Below are positions 47,062-56,686 of a stretch of DNA of 64,000 bases, piece by piece (the first letter of the stretch is position 1; each line of letters begins with the position of its first letter). A program made the position numbers and the translations under genes. This DNA comes from Stachybotrys elegans (lineage: Eukaryota > Ascomycota > Sordariomycetes > Hypocreales > Stachybotryaceae), in contig JAGPNK010000003.1 in the NCBI GenBank assembly GCA_020746835.1, positions 1,116,001 through 1,180,000 on the forward strand. The letters are read 5' to 3'. Under the pieces are notes generated by a model. That model saw nothing but the letters and a program-made list of their open reading frames with translations, was not told the DNA's origin and ran no database searches.

Positions 47062-48962
47062 CATGGCATACCCCGCAGGGCGAACGGATGAGATGAGCCA
47101 AGTCAAGGCGGATGGTCTGGGAGGCATGTACATTTATGCGATTTGATTGGGTTAGATTCACGAACATATCAGAATACCACAAAAAGCACGCGGTCCGTCG
47201 GCCGCTATACTCTCGAGCCACGATGAACAGCACATGCGAGTCGGATATCACCAGGCAGCGATCGGCCCGAGACAGACGATAGAGCAGGTGGAGATACTGT
47301 CAGCGGGCACCGCTCGCACTGTCTCAACCAGGACTGGGACGCACGGCCTGCTTCTGTTTGTAATGAGTCATGTGCGCGTGGACGCAGACAGATGAGCAGA
47401 CGGCAACGGAAGCCAAGGATGGCCAAGGGAAGACGGTAGGACGTCGCACGGCATGGCCCGCTGGGAACGACGCAGCTTGCGTGGCTGGTTTCTGCTGCCG
47501 TGTCTCGAACCTAGTCGGGACCGAGGGGATGTTTCTGACATGTGAGACGAGAGGCGAGCAGCTGGGGAATTTGGCATGGGCCAGATTGCGGTGAATGTTC
47601 CTCGCTGAATGGTAGGAGGCTGATCGCGATCGGGACATGTGCTAATTTGACATGCGAAGGGGGTGTGGACGTGGAAGAGAGAGAGAGAGAGTGGGATATA
47701 TTTCAGATGGACCCATCCAGATCTGAGATGAAGACGAGGGTATACTCGTGGCTGTCCTTGGCAGGGAGAGCGTGTATGAGTATGCCGAGGCAAAGAAAGA
47801 GAGACGAGGGAGACATGCACATCCTCACTCTATCTGCGGCACACGGTTGCACAATCACGACGGCAACAGCAAATTGCGATGCGTCCTTTTAGCAATCCCA
47901 ACGACATTACCCAACAGCGAACCAATAACATAAGAAGAAGAAAGGGATGAGGAAAAGTATGGGACCATGATTCCAACACGACTCATAGCGTGGCGACGAT
48001 ATAAACTCGGCGCAGAGACTCGAGCGCTCGCTGCAGAGCAGGTAGGGCAGGAATGCGCCAAGGCACAGAAACCCCGGTGTCAACCTCTCCTCTTTCAATT
48101 GTTTTACAGCACCGGGAGCCCGTCCGGTGTCTCATCCTTCCAGCCTGGTTGACGGATGCTGTAGATTGCTCAGCATTCCAGGCCGCCTCTGCTCCCTGCC
48201 TGTCGGGCGCGTCCAACCTCTTATTTCTTGTCTCTCAATTACCTTCTCGCATCCCGCACCATTGAGAAGAAGGGGGAGGGGTGCAATAGAGCAACAAGGA
48301 AGAAAAGATTGAAGCAAAGAGGTTGTTTGCTTGGTGCGCCGTCATCGAGATTGTCGGGGTTTGATACTGCCCGTTTGTTGTTTGGCAGATAAAGGGGAAG
48401 GAGCCTCTCTCTGTCCCCTCTCCCCTTCACCGCGCGCGAACAGCAAGGAAGAAGGCACTTGCTCGCTGCATACCTACTACCTACTCGGTAGTAAAGAAGT
48501 CGTCTGTTTACCTGCCTCGTCGCAAAAGGGCCATCCTTGCTGGTTTTCACTGCAGCTACCTCGATTCTCCTCGGATCCTCGCCTAACTCTCAAGCGAGGC
48601 TAGCTTCCGCTTCGGTTCATCTCCTCTCTTATTGTCTCCCTTTCTCCATATCCCTCCCGGGCATCTCGGCCTTTGAGGACCTCTCGGCTGCATTCTTGAA
48701 GGCTTGAACAGCCTTACCAGCCGCCGTCCTTTTCCCCCCTTCCCCCTTTCCTTCTTCCGTTCCGTTCCACTCCCTTTGATCTTCTTGCTTCATACTTGAA
48801 ATTGTAGAGGCAAAGATGCGCATCGCCTGGGTCTCATAAGACAGCCCTTTTTTGTCTGTCTGCGCCTGTTCCATCTGTCTCCTTCAGTTCTCTCCCAGGG
48901 TTCCATATCTGCGACTCTCCATCCCGTCACTCTACTCGATTTGGCTCGACTCGACGACAAAG
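47062..48962. other. 1.9 kb intergenic region upstream of tyrosinase
   Basis: No gene is supported. A GAGAGA run is at 47677-47691. The final 450 bases before the tyrosinase start are strongly pyrimidine-rich, likely a long leader. Short frames on both strands look random. Confidence 0.5.
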
Positions 48963-51046
48963 ATGTTATTATCCGTGGGCCGACTCTCACTGCTGCTCAC
49001 TGCCTCTCTCCTGTTTCTGCCACCGCTTATTCTTTCTCAAACCTACAATTATGGCATCCCGATCAGAGAGATTGCTCCTCGTCGCTCATCCGCCTCGCGC
49101 GTCGTCGTCGGTCGTCTGCCCTCCCGAGAAGATGGCACCGTTCCCCTGCGTCTCGAGATCCGGGAGCTCATCCGGCTGACAGAGCAGTGGGACATGTTCA
49201 TCCTGGCGCTGAACCTCTTTCAGGCGCTCGATCAGGACGACCCCCTCTCGTATTACCAGATCGCTGGTGCGTCGTACCGTGTGACCCATGCTGTTTTCTC
49301 TGTTCAAGACGCAAACTGACGAGTCATGGGGAGCCACGCAGGCATACACGGCGTCCCCTTCCAGCCGTGGAACGATGTGCAGCCAGTGGCTGGAGCCAAC
49401 AACTCAGGCTACTGCACCCACAGCTCCGTGCTGTTTCCCATGTGGCATCGGCCGTACCTGGCTTTGTTTGAGGTGAGTTGCCCTCGTTCGGCTGTGGGGT
49501 GCTCGCTCGCGTGGTGCTGACTATGGTGCGACGGCAGCAACAAATGTACTTTCTGGTGAACAAGATAGCGACGCTCTATCCTCCAGACGTGCGGCAACGG
49601 TATCAGCGCGCTGCGAGAAACTTTCGCATGCCCTACTGGGACTGGGCCGCTCGCGCGCCCGAGGGCGAAACTTACTTCCCTGAGGTATTTTGGAATGCAC
49701 AGATCGATCAGAACGGCCCGAACGGCACCCAGAAGATCAAAAACCCACTGTACTCTTATCAATTTCATCCCCTGGATGAAAAGGCCTTCCCATGGACTCC
49801 TGTTTGTGTTGCACACCCATCCGTGCCGCGCCGATACTAACATGAAATGTAGCTGAAGTACTGGACCGAGACCAAGAGGGCCCCTAACACGACCAAGGAT
49901 ATCCGGGCCCCCCCTTCTAACAACAGGCAAGTCAGCGAGGCTCTGTCCTCGAGGCTGCCCGATATCCAGAGACGTCTCTTCATTCTCTTTTCCAGCTACA
50001 AGGACTACAATGCCTTTAGCAGCAAGGCCAACGCCATCGCGCAGGGCTCTTCCCGATGGGACTCTGTCGAATCAATTCACGACGTCATCCACATTTACGG
50101 AGGACTTAGGGGCCATCTCACATATGTGCCTCTGTCGTCGTTTGATCCGCTCTTTTACCTACACCATACCATGACGGACCGCATCATCGCCATGTGGCAG
50201 GCCCTCAACCCGTCAGCCTGGATTGAACCAATGGCTGCGATAGAAACGAGCTACACGACTCTCAACGGCACAATCCAGGACTCCTCGACCCCTCTCACTC
50301 CCTTCTACATCTCAGATGATGGGAGCTTCTGGACCTCGGACTTGGCTCGCGTCCCTGAAGCATTCGGATACTCGTATGCGGACACGGATGTGTCGGTATA
50401 CTCAGCCGACGAAGTTCGCAGAAATCTGGCGCGGAATATCATAGATTGGTATGGCCAGACGAGTGCTGTTGGGATCAGAAACCAGGCGCAGTCGAGGCAA
50501 CAGGTCGACGACGCCTCCGCTCACAGGCCGCCTTCGAGATGGGCCATGGAGGAAAATTCTGACTTGAGCGACTTACACGTCGAGCAGGTTTTTAAGGATA
50601 ACCATTATACGGAGTGGATTGCCAATGTCCAAGTCAATGTGGAGGCCCTGGATGGTCAATTTGCGATTCACTTCTTTCTGGGCCAACCTCCGCCCAACAG
50701 TTGGGAATGGAGAACAGCGCCGAATGGAGTTGGCGATGTTCCCATCTTTGCCATGAACCGGTCGACGGGATCGGATGCCAAGATTACCGGGACGTTGCCA
50801 TTGACGACGGCTCTCATGGAGCGCATCGCTCAGGGAGACATTCCGGACCTTTCGCCGGAGATGGTTGAGCCGTACCTGAGAGCCAACCTCAGCTTTGGGG
50901 TGCGGGCCAGCGACGACACGCAAGTCAGCCCGCAAGAAGTGGATGGCCTGTACATTGTCATCAGCAGCGCCGACGTGACTGTGGCAGAGACCGAGGACGA
51001 ACTGCCGTCATGGAGTGAGCCCGTCAGCCGGCTGACACTATGGTAA
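48963..51046 (+). CDS. Secreted tyrosinase (type 3 copper oxidase)
   Basis: Four exons (48963-49266, 49342-49472, 49538-49801, 49853-51046) encode 630 residues. A signal peptide of about 26 residues is clear (MLLSVGRLSLLLTASLLFL). The CuA histidines are His104 (IHGVPF), His128 and His137 (CTHSSVLFPMWHRPYLALFE); Cys126 sits two residues before His128, as in the Cys-His thioether of fungal tyrosinases. CuB histidines are His309 and His313 (HDVIHIYGG), and the pair at 337-338 (FDPLFYLHHTMTDR). The enzyme oxidises phenols to o-quinones, leading to melanin-type polymers. The C-terminal 200 residues form the usual shielding domain (IHFFLGQ). Because of the signal peptide it should be exported, unlike the cytosolic mushroom enzymes. 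Several N-glycosylation sites are present. Confidence 0.95.
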
Positions 51047-51378
51047 TATGCTCTGTTCTGGGACCTATCTTTTTGTTCGATTTGCCCGCAATCTTATAGA
51101 TGAAGCACGCTTAGATTTCCCTGCCTTTTCTTGTTGTATTACAGGATCTCGCCGCATCGTCCATAACAATCGTCTGGACGAGGGCTGCTGAGGATATTGT
51201 TCTGGGGGCGCGATGGCATGGGCCCAGGTAGTAATGAAGTCACGACATCACTTTTGATAGAGGGGACAGGACATGGCTAGAGGAAGAGGAAGGCGGCTCG
51301 TAATGAATTTATTGATAGAGCATTTTCTGCGCGTGCATATACGTGCTACCGGTGGACTCCAACCAGGGAGAGGCCGAA
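51047..51378. other. Convergent intergenic region
   Basis: These 332 bases hold the 3' ends of tyrosinase (+) and the small secreted protein gene (-). I see nothing else. Confidence 0.5.
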
Positions 51379-51677
51379 TCAGTTTCGAGGCGTAGCGATA
51401 TGCGGGAAGGCAGTAAAGGCCGTCTGAGTAACGTCGGGGGTCGGGCGAACAGGAGGGCCTGGGCGAAAGGGCCAGCCATGGATGGACGCAGGCCAGGCCA
51501 GATCTGAGGGCAGGGACTGGGGTGGCGGTAGGCGCTCGGTGACGGGGGGGCCTGGCAGAGCACACGCCGGTGCGATGAGGGCGATGGCTAGGAGAGCGAT
51601 GCAGGCGGAAGACTGGATATGTCAAAAGGAGGTCCGAGAGAGGGCAGGCGGCTGGTGGACTGATGACCTACCTTCAT
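51379..51677 (-). CDS. Small secreted proline-rich protein
   Basis: This gene is found by splicing. The first coding exon is only ATG AAG (51672-51677). A 59-base GT-AG intron (51613-51671; donor GTAGGT, acceptor ATCCAG) leads to exon 51379-51612. The product is 79 residues: an ideal signal peptide MKSSACIALLAIALIAPACA with probable cleavage after Ala20, then a mature part of 59 residues starting LPGPPVTERL, rich in proline (about one in five) and tryptophan, ending HIATPRN. The mature part has no cysteine. The start codon context (CATATCACCATG) and the CT-rich leader upstream are typical for a fungal gene. No family is recognised. It lies tail to tail with the tyrosinase gene, so a shared secreted role (cuticle or wall, effector-like) is possible but unproven. 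Confidence 0.65.
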
Positions 51678-52032
51678 GGTGATATGACGAGAAGGGAAGG
51701 AGATACAAAGTAGCTGATGGCTTCGGGTAATGGGAATGGGTTGGGAGTAGAAATTACCAAAGGAGCGACTACGAGCAGGTATAAAAATGGCCATGACTTG
51801 ATGCAGTGAATCGAGCAACAGCATTGGAGGGAGAAGCAGCACATCATAACGGGAAGAGGGCGTCACAAAGGGGGGCGTCTTCACGTCTGGTGACGTGAGT
51901 TCGGCTACGATTGGGTCCTTGAGGTGTTTGAAACGAAGTGAAGGGGTCGTGACACAGATGATAAGCGAGTATAAAAAGGCGGCTTTTCAGCGCCACTTTA
52001 TGGTGTGGTGTGGTGAAGTCTAGATACAAGCT

Positions 52033-52101
52033 GAGAGAAGAAAGAGCACAAGAAAAGAAAAAAGAAGAAAAAGTGGAGAAAAAGAAAAAGAAAAAGAAAA
52101 A
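52033..52101 (+). repeat. Polypurine (AG-rich) tract
   Basis: Almost uninterrupted purines, with repeated GAAAAA units near its end. Frames through it are Lys/Glu or Phe/Leu/Ser runs without meaning. Confidence 0.75.
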
Positions 52102-52483
52102 GGCTCCCCGCACTCCCCCTCAACGTCTCTCCCCAGTGGCCTGTGCCGAGGCATGGCTCGAGCACGTCGTTGTACTGTCTCTGTCTGGGTGGGTTTGGTT
52201 TCAGCGCCGATGAGCTGGTGTCCGAGTTGGGAAAGGAGACAAGCTGGAGAGGCAGGCAATGCTTGGCTTTTTGGAACATAACATGATTGCTGCTCCCGAG
52301 GTTATCCAGCCCCGCTCGATGCCTCGCGATAGGTAGGTATAGATAGTACATATGTAAGTAGGCATGTAGATAAAGATACTAGAATGCAGCCACCTCTCCA
52401 ATAGAAGCTTGGCGTCTGGAATTGGGTTTCAGCGGTGTGTTTCTCGCTGTCTATTTCATTTTGCTTTTCCTTCTTTCCCTCCT

Positions 52484-52526
52484 CCCCTTCCCTTCCCTTC
52501 CCTTCCCTTCCCTTCCCTTCCCTTTC
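52484..52526 (+). repeat. (CCCTT)n pentanucleotide run
   Basis: About eight consecutive copies of CCCTT directly before the start of the acetoacetate decarboxylase-like gene; the tract probably lies in its promoter or leader. Confidence 0.85.
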
Positions 52527-52558
52527 CTACCCCATCGTCCCGATAACACATCTTCACC

Positions 52559-53496
52559 ATGGCATCCCCCTCGGGCCCCGTCGCCTACACGCACGTGCCG
52601 CCTCCCTGGACGCTGCACGGCGACGTGTACGCGCTGGTCTTTTGGACGCCGCGCTCCGTGGCCGAGCGCCTCCCCGAGCACACCTTCTCCCCGCTCGAGG
52701 GCCGCTCCGACTTTGCCGCCCCGCCCGGCTCCCGCCCCGGCCCGGGCCTCGGCATGATCCAGCTCGTCCGCTACCGCGACTCCCCCGTCGGGCCCTACGA
52801 CGAGCTCATCTTCACCCCCTGCCCCTGGTCCTGGCAGCGCGAGGGCGACGACGGCCGCAGGGTCCACGGCACCAGCCAGAGAATCACCCGCATCTACGTC
52901 TCCCAGCCTTATACCTGCTACAACGGACGTCGGAGTATGTCTTCTTGTTCTCCTCCTCCTCCTCCTCTCCCTCTCTGCATCAACTCCCGTTGACAGCTGA
53001 CCCCTCAGACTGGGGCGTCCCCAAGCACCTCGCCCGCTTCGACTGGACCGACAACCCCGACGGCTCAACCTCCGTCAAGGTCTTCCCCCACGACACCACC
53101 CCCGACGCCACCGAGGCCTCCCCCTCGACCACGCCCCTCCTCCAGGCCACCTTTAAGCCCGTCCCCTACCTCCCGCGCTTCCCCTTCTCCACCGGCTGGC
53201 TCGACTACATCGGCATCAGCACCAAGGTCGTCATGCCCCCGCTGCCCGCCGGCTCCGGCTCCCTCGGCGAGCTCCCCTCCTCGGACAAGTGGGTGTCGAT
53301 CGCGCCCCTCGAGTCCTCCTCCAAGACCTCCGTCGGCTGGTTCGACCTCGCTCAGGGCGACCATCCTCCCGCTCCCGACTGCCCCAACTTTTGGCCCGGC
53401 CTCGGTAGGTGGCAGCTTGGCATCAAGATGGAGGATGCCGTCATCGAGTTTGGCGATCCCCTCGCCGTCTGGGACACGCCCAAGTCGAGCCTCTAG
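52559..53496 (+). CDS. Acetoacetate decarboxylase-like protein
   Basis: Two exons (52559-52934, 53009-53496) encode 287 residues. The fold's key stretch is YNGRRNWGVPKHLARFDW, where Lys131 is in the position expected for the Schiff-base lysine of the family; GPYDELIFTPCPW and FKPVPYLPRFPFSTGWLDYIG also match fungal members. The bacterial enzyme converts acetoacetate to acetone and CO2, but most fungal relatives are uncharacterised and some act in other pathways, so the reaction is not certain. There is no signal peptide. The coding sequence is unusually GC-rich, with third positions almost all C or G. A CTTCC run sits just before the start. The start codon is in ATCTTCACCATGG context. Confidence 0.82.
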
Positions 53497-54608
53497 GTCG
53501 TGTGCGAAAAGGGAAAAAAGAAAAATAATTTCTCGTTTCATACCATATATCCCATCACATCATTCACCATCAGCATACGCCACCATCACGACTTTCCCCA
53601 TCAAAGTAGCTTCTTAGTAGTTTGATAAAGCATCCTCATTATACTCCCAGGTGTGTGCTCGGACTGTACTGTGCAACGCCGAGATCAGCTCTGTCGACGC
53701 TAGGCATGGCATGTGCAACTTCGCTTCCACAAAATCATGGATAGTATATTGGCATTCGCCCTGGGACTATAACAAGCCCCGTCTTCCGCGCTGCACACGC
53801 CGCAGTCGCATCCGTATTGTATCAACGCACCGCAACACAGACGCCGAGGCAATGAAATCCTACCCGATAAAAACCGTGCCCTCCGTTCCCAGCCTCCCCA
53901 AGCCCGACCCCTACGTGAGCAAGTCCATGTCTAGAAGCGTGAAGCAAAAGCAGAAGAAGAAGAAGAAGAAAAAGACAGCAAAACAGGCGGCCGAAAGACA
54001 GCACAAGGAGACGCGGTAGCGCACAAGAGAGAAGCGGCTACCCATTCCTGCAAGAACTCGATCCGTCGCCGAGTTCTTGCCCAAGCCCAGACAGCCTTGC
54101 CAGCACCTGATGGGAATCATCAATGTATATCATCCAACCACGTCCATCGGCGAGATTTATCCGTCTCCCGTCCAGATATAGCCTTACACACACCTCTCCT
54201 CTTTGCTGCTCATGACCCGTCGTCTCCCTTGCCGCCCGGCAACATTATCAAGAGACGCATTCAAACCATCCTCGTGGTATGTGCCTGGTCAATCCCTCCC
54301 ATCAGCAGTATGATATAGACGCGTGACACCCGTTGCCATGGGTTCTGTGACTACTCAAACCTCTTCTGTATCGGAAAGCCGCCTAGCTAGCCATGTTTGC
54401 GCAGCGTACCTCTCCAGGACTGCCCAGCACAAGGCCACTGCGAATCGAAGTATCAGCACGACGTCGTCTCAGGCGTCCATGCCGTCTCGCAGCACGGCCG
54501 GTGTCCCGTGGGCAATGCATCGCGTCATGCGCCGCTGACACATGGTAAGCATTCGCCCTTCACCTCTCAGTTGGCAGATTGCATCGAGTTGACTGAATTT
54601 CAGTCACT
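53497..54608. other. Convergent intergenic region
   Basis: These 1112 bases lie between the decarboxylase-like gene (+) and the cyclin gene (-). A frame with a lysine run (AAG repeats, 53953-53985) is open on the plus strand to 54019, but it is low-complexity and unsupported. Confidence 0.45.
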
Positions 54609-56686
54609 TCAATCCCTAGAACCTGGCGCTCTTCCCACAACCTCGCGAGCGTAAAACTCGACCAGCATGGTGGCGTAAGCCTCCAGGTCCTCTACCGGAA
54701 CAGCCAGTCTAAAGTCGTTGAGGATGAGGAATTGCAGTTCGAGATGGTTGAGCTCGGCAAGAGGAAGACCGCCCACCTGGAAGAACACATATCAGTCGCT
54801 GAGCAAATCAAAATGGTCAAAGTTGGGTCGCTTACCTTGGCGTATCGCGAGTTGGTATAGAAAACGTCGGAAAAGAATTTGCTTGCGCAAGTCACGCCAG
54901 CAATAATTAGGCGGTGGATGTTGAAGCTGTCGACAACAAAGTATGTTGCCGGCCCGGATGCGAGGGGCGACTCGGGTGGTGGCGCCACGATTTTGACCCC
55001 CGAGCGGCTGGACTCGTCGGGCGAGTCATCCATCTCGTCGTCGTCGTCGTCGTCGTCGTCTGCCAGATCCGAGTCCGTCTCATCGGCCGACTCGTCCGAT
55101 TCCCCCTGGTCGCGCATGCGTGTGTCGCCCTGAGAAGGGTTCGAGCGCGTGCGCTTGTGTGCCGACGAAGAGGACTGGCCGGGCGCATCATTGGTCTGGG
55201 CATTGGAGCGCCTGGCCTCTTCGTTTCTGGTGACTCGCTCATTGACGCGCTCCGTCATGCGGTCAAAGTAGACGAGGAGGCTGAGGAAGACCTCATATGT
55301 GGTAGGGCAGTATCGGTGGATGCGGGAGAGGTAGCTGAGGATGGTGATGGCAGGTACGTTCTTGCCGTGGAATGCCAGGACGGAGTGGCTCAGAGAGCTC
55401 ATGTGAGAAGCGGAGCCGGAGGCGTCACCACTCTGGCTAGCCTGCTGCTGGTGGGTGACGTTGCGCTGCATGGCGTCGTGCTGTAGGTCATTGGTGGTAG
55501 TGATCTTGGTCAACAGGGCGGCGACCATCTCGATGATATCGCCAATAGGCATGCCGCTAATCTCGTACTTCATCTGCTGAAGGGGAGGATCGTTGAGGGT
55601 GCCAGCACCTAGACCGGCGCGCACATCGGCACGAGCCAGGCTCTGGACGTGAGCGAGGTCGCGAATGTGGATGACGGTCTGGGTAGTGGACGAGGCATTG
55701 TCGTCGACGGATTCGGCCAGAGGCAGAGAGGAGGAGGAGTTGGTGGGAGGCACGGCGTGAGGAGGCGGTTGAGTTGGGTCCACGGCCGAAGACGAGGACG
55801 AGGGGTTGAAGTCGTCCGAGGGCGGTGAAGGCTGCTGCTTGCTGGGCTGAGGTAGGGGAGCCTGCGCTAGAGGATGGCCAGGGAGGGAGGAAGAGACATG
55901 GTCTCTCTTGATCTGCGATGCCATAGACACAGTGTTTGCATCGTCAGTGGCGACGGTGGGAGAGGAGGAGGGAGGGGAGGGAAATCGGGAGGCTCCGCCG
56001 TGGGAGCAAGCGGGTGCGGCTGCCAGGGTTGCTGATGTTTGCGACAATGATTGCTGTGGTCGGTATGTTGAACAAGAGTCCGGGCCTGCGCGTGCCTCTG
56101 CCTGGGCCTGTGCCTCTGCCCGCGCCAGCGCCTGCGCCTGTTGCTGTTGCTGTTGCTGTTGCTGCGGCTCAGGTGTCTGCGTTGCGGGAGCCCTAGGGGT
56201 TACGGGCGGCCAGGCTGAGGTTTTTGCCGCGTCGGGGCCGGAGCAGGTCGTCGACGTCGACAGGGATTGGGGATGCCGGGCGGGTGAGATGGCGGTGCGT
56301 GGCGTCGTGGCGGCTGATGATGCGTCGGCGGTTGGAGAGGGAATGCTGCATGTGCTGGCAGCAGAGCAGGAAGAGCCGACGCGGTCGCGATGAAATGGCC
56401 CGCGGAGGCCCCGAGGTGTTGAGCTGGCACTGGGGGCGACGGGGCGGAAGGGGTTGTGGCTGTAGTTGTGGTTTTGGTGTTGGTGGTGGTTGAGGGCGTG
56501 GTGATGATGAGGATGATGATGTGAGTGGTAACCAGTGCTGGCGCCGTGGTTTTGGTGGTTGGATGGTGCCAGGGAGGCAACGGCGGCAGCGGCAGCGGAG
56601 GGGGAGGGGGAGGAGGGGCTCGCTATCATGGCGTGGTCCAAGCGGGTCGGGTCGGAGATGAAGTCGCCAATTACAGCAGCAGCCAT
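54609..56686 (-). CDS. PHO80-type (PHO85-interacting) cyclin with long low-complexity N-terminus
   Basis: Two exons (54836-56686, 54609-54776) encode 672 residues. The cyclin fold is in the C-terminal half: IGDIIEMVAALLTKI, FHGKNVPAITILSYLSRIHRYCPTTYEVFLSLLVYFDRM, then FNIHRLIIAGVTCASKFFSDVFYTNSRYAKVGGLPLAELNHLELQFL, a clear Pho80/Pcl6-7 group match (PREG in Neurospora). The intron lies within YAK/VGGLP and the last exon ends GRAPGSRD. Such cyclins direct the Pho85 kinase, for example in phosphate signalling. The first 380 residues are disordered: a histidine-rich run, nine glutamines, an Ala/Gln/Arg/Glu repeat and many serines. A loop of about 100 residues with nine aspartates splits the cyclin box, longer than in yeast Pho80. 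The start MAAAVIGDF was chosen because upstream frame is low-complexity. Confidence 0.88.

Larger units (their letters stand above)
51678..52558. promoter_or_regulatory. Divergent upstream region with polypurine and CTTCC tracts
   Basis: This region lies between the small secreted protein (-) and the acetoacetate decarboxylase-like gene (+). It contains a long polypurine run (52033-52101) and a CTTCC pentanucleotide run (52484-52526) that ends 33 bases before the decarboxylase start codon. Confidence 0.55.

Noticed and set aside
53651..54019. Plus-strand frame ending in a lysine-rich tail, and its opposite-strand leucine-rich frame
   Set aside because: Both are produced by an AAG run (53953-53985); no family-like sequence and the location is between two convergent genes.
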